From Acidobacteriota bacterium (lineage in GTDB: Bacteria > Acidobacteriota > Blastocatellia > Chloracidobacteriales > Chloracidobacteriaceae), in assembly GCA_016208495.1 (NCBI GenBank), contig JACQXX010000045.1, forward strand, positions 36,838 to 100,837: DNA of 64,000 nucleotides. Direction: 5' to 3'. Below are positions 43,402-51,992 of the stretch, in pieces (the first letter of the stretch is position 1; every line of letters begins with the position of its first letter). A program made the translations under genes and the position numbers. The notes under the pieces are model-generated. The model saw nothing but the letters and a program-made list of their open reading frames with translations, searched no databases and had not been told where the DNA came from.

Positions 43402-46400
43402 CTATTCAAGCAGTTGATGAAGTTCATGCGAAAACCCAAGGTCTTGCCAGATCTCAAAGTTATTTAGTTGACTTCGTTGGCTTTGTTGGATTCTTTGAAG
43501 TCGCTCCGTGACCTTTGCTGCTTCGTGCCATTTTGAAGGAAGAAGTTGTTTTTGCAGTGCAATCAAGAAGTGTTGAATTGCGTCATTGGATTCTCTATGG
43601 CTTAAAGTATGGAGAGTTAATTCAAGTACATCATTTTGACCCTCAACTAAATCGGCTATTTTCATTGCCAAATCAGTAGCTTCTGAACTTTTGAATCCTA
43701 ATGCAAGCTGAATGATAAGTGCTGACTCACGATAATCAGGATCATTAAAACGATCTGGATCAAGCAATGATAGTGGAATATTGGGAGCGTTACCTACAGC
43801 AGTAAACGCTTTAAGAATTTTGAGAATTCCTAAACGAGTTGGATCTGAACAAAATCCTTGTGAAAATAGCTTAGTTAGATAGTCGTTTCCACTAACGGTA
43901 TATATCTCTAGTTTCATTTTTCTAGCAAATGAATCTATAACCTCCATCCATTCATTATCGAGAAGGTTATGGATCTCAAGGAATTGCAAGATTTCGATAG
44001 GAAAATTTAAATAACCAGATGAAGCATCTTCCAGAAACGACTGAAATTGGATAGGTGTAAGAACAGGTTGCTCCTGAATCCAAACCTGATCGTCTAAATT
44101 TATATCTCTCCAAACCAAAAGCAGAAACGAAGCATAAAACTGTTTGACCGTAGTTTCTTGAAGTTGGAAATAAAAACTGAATTGTTCTTTAATATTATTT
44201 TGTTTTGAAACAGGGGCTAAACGGTATTCATAAGGAAATGGGAGAAGGAGGTTTTTCATTTGGAAAGCTTTAATCAATTCAGGTATTTCTACCTTTAAGC
44301 GAAATTGTTCAATGCTAATGCCATTCTTTACCCAAATTCGCTCTGTTTCTCTCCAGTCTTCTACGTCTCCCATATCTCCATTTTCAATATGGTTTGCAAT
44401 TGTTAATAAATCTAATTTGTTATGAGTTGCTAATAAGCATAACTCTACCAACCATGGCCCACTTTCTCTAACCCATTTAAGAAAATGATCTGAGAGAATG
44501 TGATAGTTCTCTCCAATGCATCTTAGTGCTTTTGATAGTGATTCCCGGGAAGGATTGATTACAAAGGAATCTATGGCCGTGACGAGTATCCATTCAATAG
44601 ATGGATTTGGCATTTTCTCCAAGGAACTTGAGTTGTCAGTACTTTGTTGGGGTAATCCAAATAAAAGGACTGCTTTGAGACGAGCATTTGAAGGGACGTT
44701 AACTTTGATTTCCAGAATTGGGGGCGAAATTCTTGAATGTCGCAGGATTTCAAGTGCCTTACTTAGCCACCCAAGGTGCGCCTTTGGCTCGCTTTCCAAT
44801 GGAGCCCTAGTTAACTTTGTATCTAGAAATGAGAGTTTCCATTCGCTATTTATAAAATCCAATGGGGATAGGTGCGGAACGAGATCAATCATCTTTTTAA
44901 CTATCCATACATTTTGCTTCCTCAATGGACACACATTAAAAACTGCTAATTGTTGAAGCGGATCAGTTGGCCAATATTTAGTTTCGAGTTCTTCTGCCCA
45001 TTCAACTTCCTGTCGAATAAGAATACTTAAACAAGCCCAGGCACCCAGACAACTTTGCGGATTGCTTTGTGAAATCCGAGAATTTATTGCTTTAGAGAAT
45101 TCATTTTCCAAGTCAGGGGTATAAATAGAAGCGAGGCGCTCAGCAAACCATGAAGGGTTATTTTCTAAATATTTGGGCACATCCAAAAGATGTAAGGCAA
45201 TCTCTATGAAGTGTTTAGCAGAATTCGGAGTCTTTAAAAGGGATCCTTCTTCAAGTAGTTCCAGTGCAAGTTGAGATCCAAGACGAATTGCTGAATATAG
45301 ACTGTATTGGGCTGGGTCATTAAAGTCGGTGCAAATCTTCGAGATTTCATTCAAAAGACCCTTATTTCGATCTTTAAAGCATTTTCCAACAGCGAACAAA
45401 AACACATTCCGCCACGCGCTTATGGGGGCAATTTTCCTCAATCGTTTCTTTATTTCTTCTTCATTGCCAATCATTAGTGCCCAGGCAGCCATAAATTCCT
45501 GCAATGGTCGAATTACAAATCCGATTGTCTCTGGTTTGGGATCCCCCAGAAAAACGAGTCGTTTAGTAGCTGCATCGAAAATCTGTTGATGCAAAGTTCG
45601 AAGTTTTGACCCGCTAAATCCGCTCTCTTTTAGTTGGTTTTCAACCAGTTCTTCGAAACGCTGAGAAGATATCTGAGCATTCGTTTCTCCCGATTGTTCA
45701 CTTTTTATCTGAAGTAGTAATCCGACTCGTTGATGAACACCCTCGACTTCTGCCTCGCGTTCACTTAACACCGTCGAAGCCGGTCGGTCAGCAAGTTCTC
45801 GTTCATAAATAACCTGATAGTATCGGCTGAACAAGTTCCATCGTTCCTGGGGTGGTTCACTAAGCCGTTCCAGCAAAGCTGCCATAATGGTTACGTGTAA
45901 GGGGCTTTCCATCAATTTAGCAGTTGTTGGCTTTTCTGAGGCTCGTTTAAGTCTTTCAAGAACTGTACGCTGGGTGTCTGATTCAGGCCCAAACTTGGCG
46001 CTGACCAGTCTGTTTGCATAGTGCAGGGCACGTACTGGAGAAAGAGGTGCTAACCAAAGGTGATGGTAAATATCTGTTGAAAAGTCGTTGTTGTATCCTT
46101 GAGGTCTTGTTGTGGCAAGGACCAAAACATCTGCACCGTAATCATTGATATCGACAAAAAATCCTTTTATTTCATTCAATACTCGATCCCGATTACTTGA
46201 CGCAGGAACCTCATCCAGGCCGTCCAAGATCAATAACCATGGGTATGTCCTTAGCCATTCGCGGAGATTATCGGGTGACAAATCATGATTGGTTCTATCA
46301 CCAATTTGAGTAACGAGATAAGAGAGAAGCGATTTGGTTGTAGGATCGCTGGCAAGTTTAGCGGCAAAGTCATTTAAAACAACTCGCACTGGAAATCGTC

Positions 46401-47436
46401 GAACAGTTGGAATGTCTAACTCCTCTGCTTTACATTGATCGAGAAATGCTCGTTTGGATTCTTCAACATCAGTTTCCAGGTTGGTGCGGTCTTTCAGGAT
46501 TGAAACTCGAAACAACTGACACAAAAACTGACCTAAAGTTGATTTCCCCTGACCGGGTCCCCCGATGAGGACAATTCGTGAACCATCAACAGGTTTCTTT
46601 CCCTTACCTAGTTCAGTTTGGTTTGAAGTTGGAGTGAGTTTTTCGTGGGCATACTCAAGAACTCTGGCTACCAGCCCTGGAGGGAGCTTTCTATTCAGGA
46701 AATGTTCAGAAGGTGGCGCAATCGCTGGTTGATCGAGTGCAGGCAAATCAACAAAAACACGATCAATTGAGATCCGCTGTTTTAATGTATGGCCAGCTTG
46801 TTCTAGTTTTAGAGATTGGTCATTGAGAAACTCTTTTTGAAGAAAATTGGAAATAATCGTCTCAAAGTTGGGGGTTTTGGGGGAAAACCATTTGAGAATC
46901 TGAGCCAAAACATCGCCAGGTGTTATCCAGGCTGCATAAGCACATCTGGTATCACGATCTCCATCGAGATATCTGGAGATTTTATCAAAATGCCAGATGT
47001 CATAGCCTTTTAATGGATAAGTCTGAGCAAATGAGTTCAAATGCTCTTTAACTTTATCTTGAGAACCCGATTCTTCAACTGGGGTCAAAACAATGTTAGT
47101 AGCGAAAATATAGTAATCCGGTTTCCTTTTTCGATTTTTCGGATGAGTGAATTTTCTTAATTCTGTTTTAAGCTCATTAAGTGCCCAATCACCATCATCT
47201 GTTGAGTTTTTAGGCCGCTGCAAAAACTTAGCCTGGATGATTCCATAACCGTTCCATTGATCCTCCTCCCGACCGAACGGACTGTAACTGGTTGGCCCAT
47301 CAAAAGTCGCCTCTCGTCCTCCATCTGGCCCATCACCAAATATGCTGACACCAGGGCCGATGATTTTAAGAGCCAGCGCCTGGATAAGTTGCTCAAAGGA
47401 ACGAGTGCTCAATCCTGATAAGTTATAGTCACCCAT
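43402..47436 (-). CDS. NACHT STAND NTPase with N-terminal Mrr-like nuclease (probable anti-phage NLR)
   Basis: 1344 residues, ATG at 47436 with GGAG upstream. Residues 1-180 are a PD-(D/E)xK nuclease of the Mrr type: SFEQLIQALALKIIG with E15, GDGPDGGREA with D38, and IIQAKF with Q68 and K70. NACHT follows: Walker A GGPGQGKST (292-300) and Walker B LLILDGLDEVP (401-411), then helical NACHT sub-domains. About residues 680-1340 are leucine-rich helical repeats that would act as the sensor. This nuclease-NACHT-repeat layout is that of Avs/bNACHT defence proteins, which detect phage proteins and then cleave DNA. The gene is visibly A+T-richer than its neighbours and stands alone, consistent with horizontal gain. 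Confidence 0.85.
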   Translation of the reverse strand: MGDYNLSGLSTRSFEQLIQALALKIIGPGVSIFGDGPDGGREATFDGPTSYSPFGREEDQWNGYGIIQAKFLQRPKNSTDDGDWALNELKTELRKFTHPKNRKRKPDYYIFATNIVLTPVEESGSQDKVKEHLNSFAQTYPLKGYDIWHFDKISRYLDGDRDTRCAYAAWITPGDVLAQILKWFSPKTPNFETIISNFLQKEFLNDQSLKLEQAGHTLKQRISIDRVFVDLPALDQPAIAPPSEHFLNRKLPPGLVARVLEYAHEKLTPTSNQTELGKGKKPVDGSRIVLIGGPGQGKSTLGQFLCQLFRVSILKDRTNLETDVEESKRAFLDQCKAEELDIPTVRRFPVRVVLNDFAAKLASDPTTKSLLSYLVTQIGDRTNHDLSPDNLREWLRTYPWLLILDGLDEVPASSNRDRVLNEIKGFFVDINDYGADVLVLATTRPQGYNNDFSTDIYHHLWLAPLSPVRALHYANRLVSAKFGPESDTQRTVLERLKRASEKPTTAKLMESPLHVTIMAALLERLSEPPQERWNLFSRYYQVIYERELADRPASTVLSEREAEVEGVHQRVGLLLQIKSEQSGETNAQISSQRFEELVENQLKESGFSGSKLRTLHQQIFDAATKRLVFLGDPKPETIGFVIRPLQEFMAAWALMIGNEEEIKKRLRKIAPISAWRNVFLFAVGKCFKDRNKGLLNEISKICTDFNDPAQYSLYSAIRLGSQLALELLEEGSLLKTPNSAKHFIEIALHLLDVPKYLENNPSWFAERLASIYTPDLENEFSKAINSRISQSNPQSCLGAWACLSILIRQEVEWAEELETKYWPTDPLQQLAVFNVCPLRKQNVWIVKKMIDLVPHLSPLDFINSEWKLSFLDTKLTRAPLESEPKAHLGWLSKALEILRHSRISPPILEIKVNVPSNARLKAVLLFGLPQQSTDNSSSLEKMPNPSIEWILVTAIDSFVINPSRESLSKALRCIGENYHILSDHFLKWVRESGPWLVELCLLATHNKLDLLTIANHIENGDMGDVEDWRETERIWVKNGISIEQFRLKVEIPELIKAFQMKNLLLPFPYEYRLAPVSKQNNIKEQFSFYFQLQETTVKQFYASFLLLVWRDINLDDQVWIQEQPVLTPIQFQSFLEDASSGYLNFPIEILQFLEIHNLLDNEWMEVIDSFARKMKLEIYTVSGNDYLTKLFSQGFCSDPTRLGILKILKAFTAVGNAPNIPLSLLDPDRFNDPDYRESALIIQLALGFKSSEATDLAMKIADLVEGQNDVLELTLHTLSHRESNDAIQHFLIALQKQLLPSKWHEAAKVTERLQRIQQSQRSQLNNFEIWQDLGFSHELHQLLE

Positions 47437-47931
47437 AGATTTACTCCAGGAATTTTGTCCAGAACCAACAAGAGGAAAGTCAACTGGCTCATTGATTTTT
47501 CATCAATCCAGAAGTATTGAAATTGATTGACCTGGATGGACGTGTAACCCCAAAGCCGTTGCAGTATAGAGCAAGAGGAATATGCAAGAAGGTGAGTAAG
47601 CTTGTCAATGTGGAAGAAGCCACAATTTGTTAAAACAAGAAGTATTGTTTTAGATTCAAATTGTGAGAGTAAGTAGGGAGCAACTTCAATTCAATCTTAA
47701 CTTTGAACCAAGTTCTTCTTTCGCCACTTCGCAGCAGCAAGACAGCATTAGGTTTTCATCCAGTATGCTAACAAAAGATGTAGTTTGATCTGCAAAGCCG
47801 AATCAGAATATTAGCCTCGGGGAAGCTATTTGGCGCACCACCCCAGAACGGATTGCTACCCCAATCAGGTGCAACCCAAGTCCTTAGGGACTGTTAAAAA
47901 TTAACTTCCCGTTTTCGTTTGGGGGAAAGTA
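47437..47931. other. A+T-rich spacer upstream of the NACHT gene
   Basis: About 500 bases with no supportable gene, tRNA or repeat array; it must contain the NACHT promoter. Its composition resembles the NACHT gene, so it may belong to the same acquired segment. Confidence 0.4.
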
Positions 47932-48150
47932 TTTGGATTGAGCATCCTGAAAGGCTGCTGTTCGGATAGCTGGTGGTTGCTCGGCTGCAGTGAACTACCA
48001 CCGGAAACAGGTTTCATCCTGTCCAGTTCTCCGCGCTTCGCCTGCGCCCCGTCGGTGCACGGCGAAGCGCAGAGTGACAAGAGGTGGCCGAGGTGACCGG
48101 TGGTAGTCCCAAAGCGGCCAACCGACCGGCTATGTGAACGGCAACGCTTC
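47932..48150. mobile_element. ~219-bp palindromic MITE-like element, copy 2
   Basis: Inverted relative to copy 1 at 19883-20099. It begins TTGGATTGAGCATCCTGAAA and ends GGCAACGCTTC, with arms GTTCGGATAGC (47960-) and CGGCTATGTGAAC (about 48127-48139) and inner arms CTACCACCGG and CCGGTGGTAG. The central loop differs from copy 1, while stems and ends are conserved, as expected for a structured mobile element. It overlaps the 3' end of a broken gene. Confidence 0.75.
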
Positions 48151-48400
48151 ATAAACAGCATCGGGCGGAAGGTATTCAAAGCGGTCTGCTCCGAATCCTG
48201 GCGGACCAGGTTCATTGCGAAAGATTCAGCACCGGGAAGTTCGAGATAGATATGAAGGGCTTCGGTAAATTTTTCTCTTTTTCGAGCTTTTGGGCCTGAA
48301 AAAATCTGGTGTCAGGCGGAGCCGGAGGCAATTCCTGAGCACACACCGCCATACCCTGAAACAACATACACACCAACGCCAGCAACGCAGCACGGAGCAT
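48130..48400 (-). pseudogene. Frameshifted and truncated small secreted protein gene
   Basis: The ATG at 48400 has a strong AAAGGAAA site and encodes a signal peptide (MLRAALLALVCMLFQGMAVC) followed by ELPPAPPDTRFF. That frame stops at 48212. Skipping one base in the TTT near 48224 continues as RNEPGPPGFGADRFEYLPPD AVYEALP, a protein-like Pro/Asp-rich sequence, until a stop at 48130 inside the palindromic element. The simplest reading is a one-base insertion plus truncation by the element. A genuine 62-residue secreted peptide ending at 48212 is the alternative. Confidence 0.5.
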
Positions 48401-48811
48401 AGGCTTTCCTTTCAATCATTTGTGGTGAACGCCGGTTTTCATTTTGTAAATGATACCAAAAATGAGAGTTGTTGGTTATTTCTTTGTCTTTCTTACATCG
48501 AACTCACGTTAAGTACCTGGTGAACCTCGGGTTATTTGCCCCAGAAGACCGAAGCAAGAGAAAGCTTGAACTCTATACCTTTTTATGAGGATCTGGAGTT
48601 GAAGCAGGTAAGCCGACAATGGCAAGATACAAAGAAAACAAGGTTGCCCCAACCAGACAAGAAAAGCGCATTCGCTCCCCAAAATTATTCAATTCTGAAT
48701 CTTATACCATCTTGGAATGGCCCTATCGTATGAGCAAGAGGCTAACTTGTTGATAAAATTGTATTTCCCTTAAGCCCGATGCCCTTAGCCCTAAATGGTC
48801 TTATTTGCTCC
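48401..48811. other. Spacer before the pyruvate-kinase-like gene
   Basis: About 410 bases without a convincing gene. The end (near 48771-48795) contains an AGCCCxxxGCCCTTAGCCC phrase of the dispersed family also seen near 3600 and 19340. No clear promoter could be picked. Confidence 0.4.
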
Positions 48812-50710
48812 ATGTCACACCCAAACAACTGTCTTGACCTCACTCCTTCTCAACTGACTGCGGAGATGGAATCTTTGTTTGCTGAATTGACCACGATTCG
48901 CGCGGAAATGATCAATTTGGCAAGCCCAGTTGAAACCATTCTGGATAAACTCAATCCAACTTACCATGAAAGCGCACGCAACTTGCTGCATTATCTGGCG
49001 TTGCGGCGACATGACCTGCGTCCGCTTCAGTTACGGCTGGCGGGCCTGGGCCTGTCTTCACTGGGACGGGCTGAATCACATGTGCTGGCAACGGTGGATG
49101 CTGTCTTGCGTGCGCTTCATCGGCTGATTCAACGAACTGGCGATCTACCGAAGCCAGAATCGCCAGCCCTTGATTTTGCCGGAGGTCAGCGCCTGCTCAA
49201 CGACCATACCGAACGGCTGCTGGGGCCGGTTCCGACAGGGCGCGAGGTTCGGATTATGGTCACCATGCCGGGTGAAGCCGCCAATGATTACATGCTGGTG
49301 CATAACCTGCTCCGCCAGGGGATGAATTGCATGCGCATCAATTGTGCCCACGATGATGCCCGAGCCTGGAAACGAATGATTGACCACCTGCGTCGCGCCG
49401 AAGCGTCGCTGGGCCGGTCGTGTCGGGTCGTGATGGATCTGGCGGGGCCGAAACTGCGGACTGGACCCTTGGAACCTGGAGCGACGGTAATGAAGATTCG
49501 TCCGCAACGCGATGTATATGGAAAAGTTATCGCTCCGGCCCGCGTGTGGTTCACCAATGAAGAATCGCCGGTCCGGTCTCCGTCACCGGCTGATGCCGTC
49601 CTTCCCGTGTCGGCTGATTGGCTGGCGCAACTTGAGGTCGGAGACGCGGTCAAGTTTCGGGATCTTCGTGGTGCCGCGCGAACCCTGCACGTGGTGGACG
49701 CCACCGATGATGGATGTTGGGCCGAACTCAAACGCGTGGCCTATATCGTTCCTGGAATTGTGCTCCACATCGAGCCAGGTGATCACCGCCCTGAAACTGG
49801 GAAAACAGAAGTTGGTGTGTTTGCCCCACGTGAAAATCCAATCACTGTACAGCAAGGGGATTTGCTGATTTTGACTCGGAATTTAAAACCGGGCCGACCA
49901 GCCACGGTGGATAGCCGTGGGAGAATTCTCTGTCCAGCTTCGATTGGCTGCACCTTGCCCGAAGTGTTTGACGATATTCGGGCCGGAGAGCGAATCTGGT
50001 TTGATGATGGCAAAATTGGCGGCGTCATCGAACGCATCGAAGCTGATCGAATCCTGGTTCGAATCACACAGACGGCAGCCCAAGGGGCCAAACTCCGAAG
50101 TGATAAAGGCATCAACCTGCCTGACAGTACCCTGCGGTTGTCGGCATTGACCGAAAAGGATATTGCGGATCTCCAGTTTGTGGTTCATCACGCGGATGTG
50201 GTGGCGCTCTCGTTTGCCAATCAAGCGCAGGATGTTGATTTGCTTCGGGAGGAAATCAGCCGAATCGGTGGGCCACAACCCGCCGTGATTCTCAAAATTG
50301 AAACCCGCCGGGGGTTTGAAAACCTGGGCGACATGTTGCTGACCGCCATGCGCATGCCCTGTTCCGGCGTGATGATTGCCCGTGGCGATCTGGCGGTTGA
50401 ATGTGGTTTTGAACGACTGGCTGAAGTTCAAGAGGAAATTCTCTGGATTTGCGAAGCCGCGCATGTGCCGGTGATTTGGGCAACCCAGGTTTTGGAAACG
50501 CTGGCCCGCCAGGGAATGCCATCGCGGGCCGAAATCACCGACGCGGCCATGGGTCACCGCGCCGAATGCGTGATGCTCAATAAAGGTCCCTTTGTGGTCA
50601 ATGCCGTCCAGGTGCTGGATGACATTTTGCAGCGGATGCAGGCCCACCAGGCCAAGAAAAGCGCCATGCTCCGGGAACTCCGGTTAGCACATTTGTTTCC
50701 GCAGATTTAG
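48812..50710 (+). CDS. Pyruvate-kinase-like enzyme with N-terminal extension and no C domain
   Basis: 632 residues from the ATG at 48812 (an ATG at 48779 is in frame but lies in repeat-like DNA). Residues 1-140 are a helical extension not found in standard pyruvate kinases. The catalytic barrel follows, with RINCAHD, MDLAGPKLRT, LKIETRRGFENL (the Lys and Glu of the active site), ARGDLAVE and WATQVLETL followed by PSRAEITDAAMG. The inserted B domain is larger than usual. The protein ends at LRLAHLFPQI right after the barrel, so the C-terminal domain that carries the allosteric site is missing. It probably makes pyruvate and ATP from PEP and ADP without normal effector control. The stop abuts a GGTTCCG array. 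Confidence 0.82.
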   Translation: MSHPNNCLDLTPSQLTAEMESLFAELTTIRAEMINLASPVETILDKLNPTYHESARNLLHYLALRRHDLRPLQLRLAGLGLSSLGRAESHVLATVDAVLRALHRLIQRTGDLPKPESPALDFAGGQRLLNDHTERLLGPVPTGREVRIMVTMPGEAANDYMLVHNLLRQGMNCMRINCAHDDARAWKRMIDHLRRAEASLGRSCRVVMDLAGPKLRTGPLEPGATVMKIRPQRDVYGKVIAPARVWFTNEESPVRSPSPADAVLPVSADWLAQLEVGDAVKFRDLRGAARTLHVVDATDDGCWAELKRVAYIVPGIVLHIEPGDHRPETGKTEVGVFAPRENPITVQQGDLLILTRNLKPGRPATVDSRGRILCPASIGCTLPEVFDDIRAGERIWFDDGKIGGVIERIEADRILVRITQTAAQGAKLRSDKGINLPDSTLRLSALTEKDIADLQFVVHHADVVALSFANQAQDVDLLREEISRIGGPQPAVILKIETRRGFENLGDMLLTAMRMPCSGVMIARGDLAVECGFERLAEVQEEILWICEAAHVPVIWATQVLETLARQGMPSRAEITDAAMGHRAECVMLNKGPFVVNAVQVLDDILQRMQAHQAKKSAMLRELRLAHLFPQI

Positions 50711-50784
50711 GGTTCCGGGTTCCGGGTTCCGGGTTCCGGGTTCCGGGTTCCGGGTTCCGGGTTCCGGGTTCCGGGTTCCGGGTT
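50710..50784. repeat. GGTTCCG heptamer array (10-11 units)
   Basis: A near-perfect array starts at the last base of the pyruvate-kinase-like stop codon. The same family is translated in the genes at 15648-19130 and 56027-64000. Confidence 0.97.
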
Positions 50785-50791
50785 TTCGAAA

Positions 50792-50834
50792 AAGGGCATA
50801 AAGGACAAAAAGGACAAAAGGGACATAAAGGACC
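50792..50834. repeat. ATAAAGGAC 9-bp-type repeats
   Basis: AAGGGCATAAAGGACAAAAA-like imperfect 9- to 10-bp units, the opposite-strand form of the ATGTCCTTT family at 9957-9988. Confidence 0.75.
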
Positions 50835-50841
50835 TGAGTTC

Positions 50842-50879
50842 GAAACCCCTGAACCCTAACCCCTGAACCCTGAACCCCC
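50842..50879. repeat. AACCCTG heptamers at the Uma2 3' end
   Basis: GAACCCTG/GAACCCC units encode the last residues (GGSGFRG) and stop of the Uma2 gene on the minus strand. Confidence 0.9.
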
Positions 50880-51458
50880 AGTTGATGTTGGGAAAGTGAC
50901 CTTGAGATAAAACTCAGCAATTGGAATTTGGCACCCGACTGAAATCAGTTCAATAGTTTCATCAAGCTGGTTGGTTTCATACAAAAGCCACATCCCATCG
51001 GCCTGACGAACAAATCGCTCGACATGGACCCGATCTTGAGCGACGAGCAGATACTCACGGAATGAAGGGTTGGTTCGATATCGCTCAAATTTCTCTCCAC
51101 GGTCATAGTTTTTGGTTGAGTCTGAGAGAACTTCAACAATCAACAGTGGATTGGTCAATGTGTCGAGTTCTTCGTCAACAAACTCTGGTTCTGTGCAGAC
51201 AACGACAACATCTGGATAGGCATACAACCCCGCTGGGCTCACTTGCACGCGAAGATCGGTCGAATAAATCAGACATGGTTTATCTCGGAGCCGGGTGCGG
51301 AGTTCTCCCGCAATGTTGCCGACAATTTGAACGTGCCGAGCCGATGCCCCACCCATGTCATAAATGATTCCATCAAGGTACTCACGCCTGATATCGGAAG
51401 CCCGGTCAATTGTGAGGTATTCTTCGTCAGTGTAGTAATGTTTAAGTTGTGTTGACAT
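50856..51458 (-). CDS. Uma2-family (DUF820) putative endonuclease, second copy
   Basis: 200 residues, AGGGAG upstream of the ATG. Core blocks are YYTDEEYLTID, RREYLDGIIYDMGGAS (about 24-39), YAYPDVVVVC near 80, NPLLIVEVLSDSTKNYD near 103-119 and SFREYLLVAQDRVHVERF near 132-149, matching the Uma2 PD-(D/E)xK fold. It is divergent in sequence from the copy at 11878-12471. The last eight or so residues come from an AACCCTG array, so the original C-terminus was altered without loss of the core. Function unknown. Confidence 0.9.
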   Translation of the reverse strand: MSTQLKHYYTDEEYLTIDRASDIRREYLDGIIYDMGGASARHVQIVGNIAGELRTRLRDKPCLIYSTDLRVQVSPAGLYAYPDVVVVCTEPEFVDEELDTLTNPLLIVEVLSDSTKNYDRGEKFERYRTNPSFREYLLVAQDRVHVERFVRQADGMWLLYETNQLDETIELISVGCQIPIAEFYLKVTFPTSTGGSGFRG

Positions 51459-51586
51459 CGTAAACTCCCTCTGAGCAAAACCTCTTGAGATACTATCACT
51501 ATTTCCTAATACCGTGTGATACCAGTTTGTAATGAGATCCCCGTATTAGAAAACAGTTAAGTAATTCAAATAAATAAACTTAGCGA

Positions 51587-51605
51587 ACTACTGACTACTG
51601 ACTAC
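51587..51605. repeat. GACTACT heptamers, short array
   Basis: Under three units in the spacer between the Uma2 and DUF2277 genes. Confidence 0.85.
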
Positions 51606-51627
51606 AAAAAAGTTGATACCGGGCGGT

Positions 51628-51897
51628 TCACGTCGGAAATCTCCGGGCGGTGCGGGCCTGGGCTTTGGCGGCCATTTCTTCGCGAGTCCTCGGCGGTGAA
51701 TTTGTCTCAAGGGCACTCAGCAGGTTTTTGGAAATGGTGGTGATTTCCTCAACTGCTGCCAGAAACGCTGGTTCATTGGCTTTTGATGGTTTATTGAAGC
51801 CACTCACTTTTCTCACAAATTGGAGCGCGGCGGCCCGAATCTCTTCATCCGTCACAGGTGGCTCGAAATTGAACAGGGGTTTGATGTTGCGACACAT
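51628..51897 (-). CDS. DUF2277 family small protein
   Basis: 89 residues. MCRNIKPLFNFEPPVTDEEI at the N-terminus is an almost invariant feature of DUF2277, followed by RAAALQFVRKVSGFNKPSKA and a basic Ala/Arg-rich tail (AAKAQARTARRF). The family is short, cytoplasmic and widespread in Proteobacteria, Actinobacteria and Acidobacteria, with no known function. It stands alone between repeat-filled spacers. Confidence 0.93.
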   Translation of the reverse strand: MCRNIKPLFNFEPPVTDEEIRAAALQFVRKVSGFNKPSKANEPAFLAAVEEITTISKNLLSALETNSPPRTREEMAAKAQARTARRFPT

Positions 51898-51944
51898 AAA
51901 ATGTACCTCGTTGAAGTTCAGGGTGCTTGGTGCTTGGTTTCGAA

Positions 51945-51986
51945 AACCCGGAACCCGGAACTCGGAACCCAGAACCCGGAACCCCC
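51945..51986. repeat. GGAACCC heptamers, degenerate
   Basis: Six imperfect GGAACCC-type units fill the space immediately before the stop of the next minus-strand gene. Confidence 0.9.
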
Positions 51987-51992
51987 ACCTGC

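Noticed and set aside
47901..48215. 104-codon minus-strand open frame
   Set aside because: It runs through the palindromic element, and its translation (HSRSVGRFGTTTGHLGHL...) is that of repeat DNA. Only its first few codons overlap the broken secreted-protein gene.
48536..48733. 65-codon plus-strand open frame before the pyruvate-kinase-like gene
   Set aside because: No ribosome site, no recognisable domain and a random-looking composition; not supportable as a gene.
50710..50784. Possible CRISPR array
   Set aside because: The units are 7 bp, contiguous and without unique spacers. None of the repeat arrays in the window has the repeat-spacer form, and no cas gene is present.
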